Below, piece by piece: positions 9,881 through 21,622 of a DNA stretch of 64,000 bases. A program made the position numbers and the translations under genes. Below the pieces are notes generated by a model. The model was not told where the DNA came from. It ran no database searches and was given only the letters and a program-made list of their open reading frames with translations. Within the stretch, counting starts at the first letter, position 1. Each line of letters begins with the position of its first letter. The DNA is from Phialocephala subalpina (Eukaryota; Ascomycota; Leotiomycetes; Helotiales; Mollisiaceae): contig FJOG01000012.1 of NCBI GenBank assembly GCA_900073065.1, positions 835,981 through 899,980 on the forward strand. The letters run 5' to 3'.

Positions 9881-12682
9881 GATGCTCGATGGCGGCGAAT
9901 GGTGCGCAGAAAAATGAAGATGCAGGATAACACAAACACAAACCTCGATAATGTTCGACCACTGAATGCACAATAGAAGGAATTGTGCAGGAAGCTCTTA
10001 CTTTTGACTTCACCAAACCCACGTATTTATAGAGTTCGTACAGTACACCATGTCCACTCGGCAGCCCCTTCAATAGGCCAAACATGGTAACTCTTTAGCA
10101 AGTAGGATTCATGAGATCGTCGTTCAGGTTCTCCAGACAAAGCTTCATGGTTTGCTGACCGTTAGTCCTAGGAACCCTGCCGAATCCTACCGAACCCTAC
10201 CACCATGCCTCGGTTGCCGGCAAGTGGGGATAACCGACTCGTAAAGACGAGCACATCTAGGGTGGCGGGTAAAAAATCGCAAACTTCTTCCTGAAGTTGT
10301 GAACGATAATTGGCCGATGACACCCCACTTAGTGCACGTTTATGCCAGACAGTTGGACCCTGGGAGAATAGACTTCCGGATATCTTACAAGGTGGTTCAG
10401 AAGCCCCTCGTCCTTGCTCGAGGAGGGCCCCGATACTTCCTCCGCTGCAAGAGTCCAATAGTATTCCAGTAAAGTGTGTGAGGCTGCGATCTTACGACCC
10501 GTGGCGCTGGGAAGTTAAGGTATGTCCCGAGCACGACTCGCGCACATAAGACTAGTGCCTAGCGGGGGATCAATTGAAAGCTGCAGTTGCGTTGGTGACC
10601 CCTGTTCTGGATTTGGATCCCGTGTCCCCCCTAGTCCCCACGATGTATCGCGGCCCCATTGCTCCACGATAGTTTCGATTGTGGGTATTTTCCTTGCGCC
10701 AATCCCTTAGATTGCCGGACAGGCACTGCTTCGGAGATCCCCAGGCGAGATATTCGAACTCGGATGGGAGATTCACCGTCTCAGTCAGAAGGGTATGAAG
10801 TGTCCTCATAGGATCATCTATCTCGAGAGGGTGTGCCAGGTGTGGCAAATGAGTCGTGGCATGCAGATGGGGATGCAGTTGTTGATGTTGTTTGTTGAAG
10901 AGAACAGAGAAAAGTTTGGCGCGAAGTTGGAGTACCTATTGGTGCAGTGACGGACCCAGTCTCAGTCGAGCGCTGAGTCTTGAGCATGATCGGGGGTAAT
11001 TTCCATGCCGAACTGTTGCTTTTTGCTCGCTATAGCCGATATTATAGCGCCGTGTCTAAGCAGAGTCAGAGGTAACAAGGTTAGTTAAAGACAGCCTGTG
11101 GCTTAAGGCATATTCATGGCCTTCAATTGTACCTGTCAGGTTTCAAGACTTCGTCCGTGCAGTGATGCATGCGCCACTTTCGAGGGGTGGGGCCGAAGGC
11201 ACTCCATGCCCACAGGGTCATGAAGGCCTGCATTGTCATTGTCATTGCACGCACAGCAATCGATTTTACACTCATTTCCAGTATCTTTGTATTGCGTTCG
11301 GGCGAGCACTCGCGTTTGTCAAGTTCCAACTGCTAGCCAAGACCTCATACGGTATGTCTACGCGGTCCTTTGATGATCTATTTCATTTTCAAGATGTCCT
11401 ATCTGCAAGACTGCAAGACCTCCTAGGTTCTTAGATAGGCAAACAAACAACGTTACCATCATTTTTAACTCAATTAACAATACATTCTTCCATTTATAAC
11501 CTCAGTACAGCTTGTGAGAGTCGGAAAGGAATGCCGATCTCCTCGGAAGTCATACGTTTCAGTACAGAAATACAGTCAAGTCCCCTTTTATCTCACTTTG
11601 TTTCGCATCTTTCATTCAAACTCCACAATAGCATCATGGGTGGTGTAATCTGCTGTCTCGGTGTCGGAGTATCCTATGTGTCAGTCGAGTTCGGCACTCT
11701 ATGAGACTTAGACGAGTTGGTAAGAAGCAGTACGAGATAGAGAATGAACCCCGTGAAAACGATTGCATGTTGTACTCGAACAGAAGGATCTGCGCTGTGA
11801 GATACATTGTAGCAAGTCTACTGGTAGCGGATGAAGATTCAGCCTGTATATGTATACAGTAGCTTCGGATAAGTAAACGAGTTTGATTGAGGAATGCTGC
11901 AATCCATTGACCTTTTCTGGCAGAGTTTTCTTCCATGAGCACGCTCTTAATACGTCGTGGTTTCAGCGCCTTCCAGGCTTCAAGCCGCCATAGGTTCAGG
12001 GCATGGTCGCTAACTGTTCGTGCATGGAGGCCTTTTCCCCAGCTCTTCTAATTCTGTTAGCCTAAATATTTAGCCGACAGACTCCAACTCCAATTTTTGC
12101 CTCCCCTCTTTCCTTCTCCTCCTTTCAACCTCATTCCTGCAACTTCACATTTTCATCCACACCATCAACATGCGTCAGCAGAAGCTGCTGTGCACGAAAT
12201 CCAAACGTCCGTGCCCCTGATATTACTTTCCCGTGTCGCGGAACACCATTGAACATGGATCGCGATTTTCTCCACGAAGCCAACGGACCCTGCGGCGAGC
12301 ATCAACAAAAACAAAGACAGCGACTCATAATATCCTTTGTACTTGGGGATATTCTGCTTTGTTGCTCGAACGAGCGAGGGTAACGGTGTCCTTTGCGACG
12401 GACGGCGTTTGTGTCAAAGCAGCTTTGTTCTCGAGTTTCGAGTTAATTTGTAGCACATGGTTTTCACTAGAGGTCGCTTGGGAAGAAGGCATTGGTTGTT
12501 TTGATTGTTTGTTTTGAATGATTTACATTTTCTATTGCTTTGTGCCCTTTATTTGATTTTATCGCGACACAAGATTCTACACATGCGATGACCACTTGGA
12601 TACATCTACACGAGAATTGAAGGGGGTGGATGTGGGGTTACTGACCTGCAGCTTCCTTACCTTGGAGCTTCTGAGCTCATTC
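9881..12682. other. 2.8-kb region without a recognised gene
   Basis: Only short overlapping frames on both strands with no family resemblance. A leader-like sequence ending at an ATG near 12171 opens only a 16-codon frame. No tRNA or clear repeat seen. Confidence 0.45.
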
Positions 12683-14149
12683 TTATTCGGACATCTCGCT
12701 GTCGTAGTCCTCATCAGAGATCTGGTCTTGGTGCGAATGGCGACGTCGGTGGCTACGATATAGAATGAATTCTGGGTCGTAGGGGCGGTGGTTGTCATGA
12801 TCAATGTCCGCTGGATGTGGCGGGGGACCGAGAATTGAGGGACGTCGGTCCCCGAGAGCGCCGTCTGGGTCGAACCAGCCCTCAAGAGTTGTCACATGAG
12901 AGTCTTCGTCTTCCTGTTCCCTCTGATCCGCAAACTCGAGTGCGACTGCTAGTTGCTCTGGGGAGAGATCTGCTAGGGCTGCGAGGCGCCAGGCGGCATC
13001 CTGGATCTGTCGCGGAGTTGGGGTTGGTGGCGTCCTGGGTGGAGATGGAGGCGGTCTCCAGAAGTCATCCTCACGCAACATGTCAGTGTCGCTTTCCGAG
13101 TCGTCTTCAATGACGATGGGCGATGACTCAGAGCCCGCGGTATGGTGTTCCTCGTCGTACACGGCCATTGAGTTGATGCGTTCCTCTTCAAGAAGTTGCC
13201 TCTCCCATTTTTCAATGATCAGTTGAAATAATCTGTCATGGACTCGCTCGGTCTCGGTTTCGTGATAAGCTGGTAGTCGCAATAGTCTTTCATTGAGTCG
13301 ATCGATCACGCCATTGAGTTGAGTTGGAGTCATCAGATGGAAGTCCAGATTCTCATCAATGTCGTCAATGCGATCCAACTGGAGGTGGTCGTGTGGTTTG
13401 TCGTCGAAGGTGATGGGATGGTTGGGAAGAGGGTGCCGTAGTCCAGAGCGAGCTGCTTCATTCATCAGCTCGATAGCCATCGATGCTCGAGAATGCCATC
13501 CTGTCCAGCCCTCCTCGCTGCACACCGCTTGGATTGCAATGAAGTGTGTCAGGCGAGGGATGATAGGTTGAAGCAGTGCGGGGACTGGGTTGCCAAAGCT
13601 CCAGCGGAAGTTCTCCGACTCGTCCAGGAGGTAATATAAGTGAGATCGGATGACCTCTGGTTGTGGGATGGTGAATGTCCCTCCTAGCAGGAAGATTGGA
13701 CTCATGTCCCCTTGTGGTGGTTGCCTATACAAGTAGCGTCTTACCTCTTCAGCGTGTCGCTCGACTGATCGTACGAACGAGGTCTGGACCCATTGTGGTA
13801 CGTCCGGGTCCTGCCTGGACGCCCAAATGTAGAATTCCATTTCGTCGAAACTTGGATCATCCATTCCTTGAGTCTGCCCGTCTCTTCTACAAGCTTTGGT
13901 GAAGCTTCGGAAGTGAGCAGAGACTGCCTGTTGGCTGCGGTTGCGGAAGTCCTGGAGCTGTTCAAGGTAATGATGCTCTTCGAGGTATTGTTCGTAGCCA
14001 TTCATATCCGCACGAAGTGCTTGGTCTGCTGTTAAGTTTTGGGATTGAGGACCTTGGGCAAATTGCATCGAGCACCAGTCATGGAAGTTCATGCCTGAAT
14101 ATGGGCTAGTGTAGATGAGCTGGGTTCTGTCTGGGTGGACGTTCTCCAT
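12683..14149 (-). CDS. Hypothetical acidic protein with SUMO-interaction-like motif
   Basis: A single uninterrupted frame of 488 codons with an ATG start. The first 250 residues are mixed polar, Gln/Glu/Arg-rich and predicted helical by eye. The second half is acidic and low-complexity. Around residues 340-355 lies PIVIEDDSESD, a hydrophobic IVI core followed by acidic residues, which is the shape of a SUMO-interaction motif. Next come a Pro-rich PPPSPPRTPPTPTP stretch and a His/Arg/Asp-rich tail. There is no signal peptide or membrane span, so a nuclear or cytoplasmic location is likely. I do not recognise the family. The frame's length, ATG start and base-position bias support it being real. 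Confidence 0.75.
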   Translation of the reverse strand: MENVHPDRTQLIYTSPYSGMNFHDWCSMQFAQGPQSQNLTADQALRADMNGYEQYLEEHHYLEQLQDFRNRSQQAVSAHFRSFTKACRRDGQTQGMDDPSFDEMEFYIWASRQDPDVPQWVQTSFVRSVERHAEEVRRYLYRQPPQGDMSPIFLLGGTFTIPQPEVIRSHLYYLLDESENFRWSFGNPVPALLQPIIPRLTHFIAIQAVCSEEGWTGWHSRASMAIELMNEAARSGLRHPLPNHPITFDDKPHDHLQLDRIDDIDENLDFHLMTPTQLNGVIDRLNERLLRLPAYHETETERVHDRLFQLIIEKWERQLLEEERINSMAVYDEEHHTAGSESSPIVIEDDSESDTDMLREDDFWRPPPSPPRTPPTPTPRQIQDAAWRLAALADLSPEQLAVALEFADQREQEDEDSHVTTLEGWFDPDGALGDRRPSILGPPPHPADIDHDNHRPYDPEFILYRSHRRRHSHQDQISDEDYDSEMSE

Positions 14150-15355
14150 GGCTAGTACTTGTAGTCTTGGATGAGGATTTGAGCGTTTGGTGAAGCTTTG
14201 AAGTCTTGGAGCTTCGAGTAAGTTCTATATTTTGAATGCTGTAGTTGGTAAGTCGAGATTTGATCAGAATGAGTTGATACATCTCGCTACCCCTCTTCCG
14301 ATATACCTATTTATACTCAACACAATGGCATTGTTTGCATTGTGCGAAGTTGTTCTGGCCATTTAAACAAGACCGCATCGCTTGCCAAGAGTGCCAGAAC
14401 CATTTTGTTCTTTAAGTTCACAGAAAAGAGAACACCACTATGTCTCCACTACCTCTATCTACGTCCTGTTCCTTCGAATCCCTTCGAGACATCTTTGTTG
14501 GAGCAGCCTCGACAAGGTGATTATACCTTTTCTTTGTCTGATGGATGGGTCTATTCTTTTCTTTTTCGTCTGATACCACCACATCCGCACTGCTCAACCT
14601 CTTTTCGAAGCGGTCACGTGCCATTAGGATTGAAGGAAGGAGCTGCCAGGTAGCATATGTCCGATACTCCCCAATCGACCATTCCTTTGTGTATCGAAGA
14701 TTTGCAATGTTCCAATGTTTTTTCTTTGTGCTGTGCACGCCAGCTTCCGTTCGAATCTGTTGTTCTCTTGCTTGGCGCAAGGCAAGTCCACCGGAAGGAT
14801 GTACGAATCAATACGAACGTGCATCTCCGCGAACTTATGCCTTCAACACCAACTCGCGACATAACTATGATTTCGTCAATTATTGGCATATGTGCTTATC
14901 TCATGATAAGCATTGTAAATTTATGCTCCGCCGAAGGTGGGATCGTACCTTACAGGCTTCCTATTCCGCTCTAGCGTCGGGAAACATCAAAGCAAAGTCT
15001 ATGCACGCTCGAGGTTAGACCTGCATAACACCCGGCATCCACTGCTCATAAACCCCACAATCCACGATACAAACAGGGTCGTGCAGACTGCTTTCGGAAC
15101 CTTGACTCGATTCAGAAGCTCCTTGCCGGCGATGATGCTTAATGAGGTAATGACCTTCAGGTCCTTCCTTCTTGTCAGCGGCGATAAGAGGGAATCTTAC
15201 TTGTACTAGGATACGCATCTTTGGTCAGCAGCCTATGAGCTCCGAGGTGATGATGTGCGAATGTTTACAAAGGGCGAGCTCCCCAGCTGGGAGGGTGGAA
15301 GCTTTTGGAGCTGCAAGCTTTCGTCAATTGACTCGCAATTCGAAATCGCGTCAAG
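14150..15355. other. Intergenic region between divergent genes
   Basis: It lies between the 5' ends of the 488-aa orphan and the sedolisin gene, so it probably holds both promoters. No supported coding frame. Confidence 0.4.
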
Positions 15356-17567
15356 ATGAAGTGTCAATTGATTGCAGCTGCGGTTGCTTTTGCAATTGGG
15401 TGCCATGCGATCCCAACTCCTGCTACTCATGCTCTTCATGAGAAGCGCTCGGTGATTCCACGGCTTTGGGAGAGGGGAAGTCGAATTGAGAGCGATGCAA
15501 TTCTGCCAGTTCGGATTGGCCTTACGCAGAACAATCTGGACAATGGCTACGAATATCTGATGGATGTGTGAGTTGGCCTTCTCCCCACGCTGATGAGCCC
15601 TCTCAATGTTGATTGGGGTCGATCTCAATCTCTCGCCGACATTCTGCTCTTCAGAGTGACAAGATTCTCACAATTGCTTAGGTCACACCCAGACTCTCCG
15701 AATTTCGGCAAGCATTGGACAGCAGATGAAGTCCACGACATCTTCGCTCCTGCTCAAGATGCTGTCGAGGCAGTCCGCGACTGGCTGATCTCAGCTGGCG
15801 TGAAGGCAACTGAAATCGTCCACTCCGACAACAAGGGTTGGCTCGCCATGAACATTCCCACTTGGCAAGCTGAGGAGCTCTTTCAGACTGAGTACCATGA
15901 GCACATCCACTCTGACTCGGGAGCCGTGAAAGTCGGCTGTGATGAGTGAGTGCTCTGCTCCTCAGAACAAAGCTTCCTGTGCTGACACCCTAACCCCAGG
16001 TATTACCTTCCAGACCATATCCGACCGCACGTTGATTACATCACCCCCGGCGTCAAGCTCTCCGCAACACTCAAAAAGTCCAAAACCAAGCGTTCCTCAA
16101 CGCCCCACCACAAACCCGGCCCCTTCAAGAAGCTCCCAGGCCATTTCTCACACTGGGTCCCACCGACCGCCGCCGGCACCCTCCCAGCCGATCTTCAAGA
16201 CTGCGGACGAAACATCACTCCAACCTGCCTCAAGGCTCTCTACCAAATCCCAAACGCTACTATCAAAGACAGCGTCAATCAATTGGGCCTGTATGAGAGC
16301 GGAGATATCTACTCTCAGGAGGATTTGAATAGTTTCTTTGCGGATTATGCGCCGTATGTGCCGCAGGGTACGCACCCGTTGCTTGACTCGATTGATGGTG
16401 GGCAGGCGCCAGTGGATCCGGGGAGTGAGTACAATACTGGAGAGAGTGATATCGATATGGACATCGCGTATTCTCTGATCTATGTAAGTTCAAGATTCAG
16501 AACGAGCTGTGAAGGGAGATGCTGACTTGCAATAGCCTCAAACAGTAACTCTCTACCAAGTAGACGACAACATCGAAGCCTTTACCGACGGGGGATTTAA
16601 CACTTTCCTCGATGCTCTCGATGGCTCATATTGCACCTACACAGCCTACAACATAACCGGCAACTCTCCCGGCGTCGATGCCGTGTATCCCGACCCCGCA
16701 GACGGAGGCTACAAAGGACCTCTCCAATGCGGGACATACAAGCCTACTCGCGTCATTTCCGTCTCGTACGGTGTCTCTGAATACGACGCTCCCTTAAACT
16801 ACACGAGAAGACAATGTAACGAATTCTTGAAGCTCGGTCTGCAAGGCCATACTTTCCTCTGGGCTTCTGGTGATTATGGCGTTGCGAGTTTCCCTGGAGA
16901 TGACAACGATAATGGCTGTCTCGGCGATGATTCTACCATCTATAATCCGAGTTTCCCAACCTGTCCATATGTAACAAACGTCGGCGCGACTCGTCTCTAT
17001 GACGACCAAACAGTTCTTGATGAGGAGTCTGCTATGCAAGCCAATCTCGGTCCTGGAGCAGAACTTTTCAGCTCTGCTGGAGGATTCGCGAATTATTTTC
17101 CTGTGCCGGATTATCAGAAATCTGCTGTGGCGAGTTATTTCGAATACCACGATCCAGGACTCCCATACTACACCATCAATGCGGACGCATCCAACATCGG
17201 CGAGGGAGGCGGTCTCTACAATCGTGTCGGTCGCGGCTTCCCAGACGTCTCAGCCAACGGCGCAGAATTCAGAGCTTATAACAATCAGACTCTGTACCAC
17301 TTCTATGGGACTTCTCTCGCTGCTCCTATCTGGGGTTCCATCATCACCTTGATTAACGAAGAAAGAACCCTGATCGGCAAAGGTCCAGTGGGATTCATCA
17401 ACCCCACCCTGTATGCGAATGCTTGGGCGCTGAATGATATTGTTAATGGGAGTAATCCTGGTTGCGGAAGTGCTGGGTTCGCGGCAGTCAAGGGCTGGGA
17501 TCCGGTGACGGGCCTTGGGACGCCTAGCTTTCCGAAGTTGCTTGCTTTGTGGTTGGGTCTTCCATGA
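15356..17567 (+). CDS. Sedolisin (S53) secreted peptidase, tripeptidyl-peptidase-like
   Basis: Exons 15356-15567, 15682-15945, 16000-16483 and 16536-17567 give 663 residues, with all phases matching. A signal peptide (about residues 1-18) is followed by the pro-kumamolisin region with SHPDSPNFGKHW and the joining segment EYYLPDHIRPHVDYITPGV. The S53 catalytic set is present: Glu307 and Asp311 in GESDIDMD, the oxyanion Asp in SGDYGVA, and Ser580 in YGTSLAAPIW. The C-terminal calcium-binding region reads NPGCGSAGF...GWDPVTGLGTP. The enzyme should be secreted as a zymogen and be active at acid pH, removing tripeptides or cutting proteins. Length fits fungal sedolisins. A TPP1/SedB-type exopeptidase is favoured but not proven. 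Confidence 0.93.
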
Positions 17568-18158
17568 GCGGGGCGGGGCAACGGTGGAGAGGAGCGGGGC
17601 GGTAATGTTGGTATTGACGACAGATACATATCTTGAATGAAATGTCTAATTCGGAACTAAAAAATGAGGTTGGTTTCGAAGTCCCTTGGTCTGAAATTAT
17701 CTCTATGTTCCAACCCGGATCAGCGTTCGAGCCCATTTCAATATCCCTGCTCACCTCAAAGTCCCAAGTCACTTCGATGTCCCAAGTCACTTCGATGTCC
17801 CAAGTCACTCTAATCTCCCACCCGGACCGGACATCAAGCAGGCTTCGATGCCCGACAAGAGAGTTGATATTTACCTCGACCCAATCGAAAGTGACGCATA
17901 TAAGGCAAACCATACACACTAGTTGTGCAACACCCTATATATCACGTTCTGCCGGGAGTGGCAGCCTTTCAGTGCCTGTGGATTTTATTGGTCCCGAGAC
18001 CTTCCAATCATTGCCAGCCACATAGTACACGGAAAATAAAGGATATATCTATCCCTTGATGGAACCAGGCACGAATACTGCTAGTAAGATTATATACCAT
18101 CCTGGATGGTTCACAATACTCAGAGCAACTTGAGACAACACAAGCAACGCATTATACC
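17568..18158. other. Intergenic region upstream of the FtsJ-like gene
   Basis: No gene seen. It contains the 18-bp tandem repeat listed separately. Confidence 0.4.
17761..17814. repeat. 18-bp tandem repeat, three copies
   Basis: Unit GTCCCAAGTCACTTCGAT occurs twice exactly and a third time with a diverged last six bases. It is not coding and lies about 350 bp upstream of the methyltransferase start. Confidence 0.9.
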
Positions 18159-19351
18159 ATGGACGCCACAGAAAGCGAAGCAGCTGGAACGCATCCTTCG
18201 ACGGTTACAAATGAAGCACTACTAAATATGCCCAACGTTCACCGGCTCATCTTGGGCTATATCGCGACTCGAAGTCCAGAGTACTGCCAACTCCGTGATC
18301 TCCGTCAGCAGGTAAGCTGTCCCCTACTATCGCTCAGTGTCCCACGATGTTCATCATAGTGTAGGGCTGGGAAAATCCCGCCGGAGATGACTTTTTCAAG
18401 CATCAGCGCCAACAGGCCGATAATCCGACCCAAACCAGGGCACGCAAATTTTACAAGATGACAATTGACATCGGCAGGACGCTGGATAATCGTACAAATG
18501 CATTCGACGTGCTGCAGACGAGTAAAGAACCCTTGGCGTTGGATATGGGCATGGCACCTGGAGGGTTCTCAACAACAATACTGGGAAAATACCCGGAGGC
18601 AAGGGTCAGAGCAATCACTCTTCCTGATACAGATGGCGGACACGCGATCCAGTTGCGCCATAAGAACTTGAAGCTTGAGCTACGGGACATCAACACTCTG
18701 GCTGGAGATCTGGGTCTCAACACTATCCCAGAAACACGCCATGAAGCAAGGTCACTCACCACCGAGAAGCTATTTGCCAGGGAAGCGTACGATGTGGCAA
18801 TCTGCGGCGGTCAAATCACGCGAAATCAACAGAGAGAACAATGGCGTGAACAGCGAGAATCCCGACGTCTTCAGCTCGCACAGCTCGTGATTGCTATGGA
18901 GCACCTGAAGAATACCGGTACGTTGATCGCTGTTTTGCATAAACCAGAGTCACTTGATACAGCTGAAATTCTGCACATATTCTCCAGCTTCTCTGATATC
19001 ATGCTATTCAAGCCGGACAAAGCGCACGCCAGGAGATCGTCGTTTTACATGGTGGCCAAGAATGTCCAGCCTCACAGTCTAGCAGCTGTCGAAGCGGTTG
19101 AAACGTGGAAAGAGGAGTGGCGGGTCGCGACACTGGGATCAGATGATGAGTATGCAATCTCAACTCATAGGACTGTTGAGGAAACACAAAGGATGTTGGA
19201 GCAGTACGGCGAAGAGTTGGTTGCACTTGGACGACCTATTTGGGCTATACAGGCCAGAGCATTGAAGGAAGCGCCGTTTATCAGAAGTACAGGATTGGGC
19301 AGGAGGTATGTTTCGAGGGTACCGGAAAGGGGTGAAGTTGACGCTTTGTGA
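18159..19351 (+). CDS. FtsJ-like SAM-dependent methyltransferase
   Basis: Exons 18159-18311 and 18365-19351 (53-nt intron, GTAAGC donor, phase 0) give 379 residues. The Rossmann motif I reads LDMGMAPGGFS near residues 111-121, close to the DLgaaPGGFs of RrmJ/FtsJ rRNA or cap 2'-O-methyltransferases. An acidic AITLPDTDGG segment and a later DVAICGGQ strand follow in the expected order. The conserved K-D-K-E catalytic set is not obvious, so the substrate is unknown. Many filamentous fungi have large families of such FtsJ-like proteins whose role is unclear. There is no targeting signal. The start is the first ATG of a frame that stays open across the intron. Confidence 0.8.
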
Positions 19352-20213
19352 GTTGGCTCAATGAATTGATCGAAACCCCAATCCGTTGGCAATTTGAGAA
19401 GACGGAATTGGCCATCTTCACTGCGCAGTGGCGTGTAGATATATTTATCCATTTCGATCCCCTCATGTGACGAGAATGTCTTCTTCTGAATGAGTTGTCG
19501 AGGAGTCGAAGAGCAGTCCTTTTAACTCCCAGGTCGGTCATGTTGAAAGGCCACGTTCGGTGGCTGTATATAGTTTGGCACTTGGGGGAGGCCTTTGAGA
19601 GTCTTAGAAAGCTCAGTGACGGAGAAGTCGTTGAGGCGCAGTTGCCTCGGCACGCTAGTAGGTGTACATCGTATTCTGAGGAGCAAGCTCAACTTTTGCC
19701 ACAAGTGTTCGATGGCATCTATCGAGCAGCACACAGTAGCATTTGATGGTATTCATTGAGCAGCCAGTGTTTTGCCCTGATGTATATTGAGTTGAGTGAA
19801 AGAGAGAGGAGAATAAGTTGGACTTCAATTCAAAGCCGTTTTAAAACTTGGGAGATATTGAAAATATTCAATCAGATTGTCAACAATGACCTTAAATATG
19901 CTTGAAGAAGAGGAGAATGGCACGGTAGAGTGCCTCACATGATTGCGGGGTGCTTCTTCTACTAGCGTGTTCTGATGCCCCACTTGAGCTTATTTCAAAC
20001 GCGTCTGCCCTTTCGTGACTTCACTCCTATAGTTCTCACCTCAACAGCTTCAGCTCACCAGCATAAAGGTATGAAAGTCCAACGATTCTTTTGGAGACTC
20101 AGCTAACATATTCTTCCATCAGTCCCATCAAACCATCGGCTACAGGAACGCCATTCAATTCGAACACCTATCGATCGCGTTCCCGCTGCCCTCGATCGAG
20201 CGCTCCATCCAAG
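19352..20213. other. Intergenic region with likely 5' UTR intron of the first 2EXR copy
   Basis: No independent gene supported. At 20069-20122 a GTATGA...CATCAG segment with an AGCTAAC branch looks like a 54-nt intron in the 5' leader of the following gene. Confidence 0.45.
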
Positions 20214-21158
20214 ATGCGGCTGCGCAACCGGGAAATCAAGACCACTGAAACATTTACTCCATTCAAGAGACTGCCAATCGAGTTGCGGCATATAATTTGG
20301 CGATTCAGCCTGGAGGCACGCGTTGTTGAGGTGCGATGGAAGGCAACACAAGATCGTCCAACCGGTCGTCAATCCACGGATTTGGACGCGATTTGGGAAT
20401 ATACGGAGCGTGGTCAGGAGGCTCCGACAATTGAACTAGCGGAGGAGATCATTTACTACTCTCATGCTGCATTCCCTACAGCGTTCAGAGTATGCAGGGA
20501 CTCTCGAGAAGCCGTTCTTCCATTATATCCCCTCTGCTTTGCCTCCCAGGGACCATGAGGCAATAACACGATTCAACCTCTCTCTCGACACCATATATTG
20601 GACGAATTGTTCGATCAGCGCAGGCTCGGTACCGACGGTGATCAGCTGTTTTGTTCCTCCGACCAGTGTATATTCGGCTTTTTCGATAGTCTCAGTCCCA
20701 GCGGGCTGGCTCAACTTCAAAGAATCGCCATTGCAATCAAAATGAGCGACATGGTCATCAAGGATGACGATAATTGTGAGAACTACTGGGCAAAATTAGG
20801 AATATACATGGGATGAATGACAGGATTGAAGGTCATAGCCACGGTGCACGATGTCAGCTCCAACCTCCAATGGCTTGCTGACGACTACTATGAAGATAGA
20901 ATTGATCGGTGCATGTTTTTATCACGGATTGTAGCCGAACACAAATACAAGGGCAGGTGTATAGAGCTCATAGATGAGTTTCATACTAAGTTAGTGAAGG
21001 AGTACAAATTGATGGCTGAGGAAGTGCCGAAACTGAGCAAAGATGATTTCGACAGGCGGCATGCAGACTGGGTCGACAAGAGGGCAAGACTAGCTTGGAG
21101 CCGGCGACGGGCGGAGTATCCGGGTATTCTAATTCTCCATCATGTCTTGGAAGAATGA
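20214..21158 (+). pseudogene. 2EXR-domain protein, first tandem copy, broken
   Basis: It opens with MRLRNR and the 2EXR signature FKRLPIELRHIIWR, then RVVEVRW and CRDSREAVLPLYPLCFAS. It matches the intact copy 1.4 kb downstream over the whole length. Compared with that copy it has one extra base near 20545-20555, one missing base near 20590-20600, a TGA within the shifted stretch (ending 20558), and a further in-frame TGA at 20814-20816 where the intact copy has a Lys codon. The lesions are not in homopolymers, so true decay is more likely than sequencing error. Downstream matches such as LFDQR, FGFF.LSP and TGLK..ATVHD remain readable. Nothing suggests the truncated 115-residue product is functional. 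Confidence 0.8.
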
Positions 21159-21622
21159 TCACACTCACCTCAATGCATCATCCACCGATAGTATTGCAAA
21201 TATGCCACCAACTTCAAGGGTAAAACATCAAAACTTCCGCCGTCAATATAGCATCGTATTAACGGAAGAAGAAATGGGAAATATTTACCTACCTCGCTTG
21301 TTCACGTATTTATCGAGGATAGAAAGAAGCCAGCTCGAGGAGACTTCAACCATCCGACTTCAAGCTCGAGGCAAGTCACGTGTCAACGCGTAAAGTGTCC
21401 CCACTTTAATTACAGCGCATATCCCCGCATTCTCGGCTTCAAATTCGTACAGCCTCTACTTTCCATCAACTTCAGGGATTAGCACATTACCATCTGCAGG
21501 TAAGAGCACATCCTAAGCTTGGATGCTTATGCTAATAGTTGTTTCAATCAGGAACGCAGACACGCCAGGCTTCGCAACAACTTTGATTCGACTACACCTC
21601 CCACCGAACTCGGTCTGCTGCG
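21159..21622. other. Spacer between the two 2EXR copies
   Basis: It contains a likely 5' UTR intron at 21500-21551 (GTAAGA donor, TGCTAAT branch, CAATCAG end) at the place matching the leader intron of the first copy. No other coding sequence seen. Confidence 0.5.

Noticed and set aside
4520..10000. A secondary-metabolite cluster made of MFS, decarboxylase-like and Pth11-like genes
   Set aside because: No backbone synthase or tailoring set is present and the decarboxylase is broken, so adjacency alone is not enough.
12817..14035. Several plus-strand frames opposite the 488-aa gene
   Set aside because: They are complementary shadows of a long, biased minus-strand frame.
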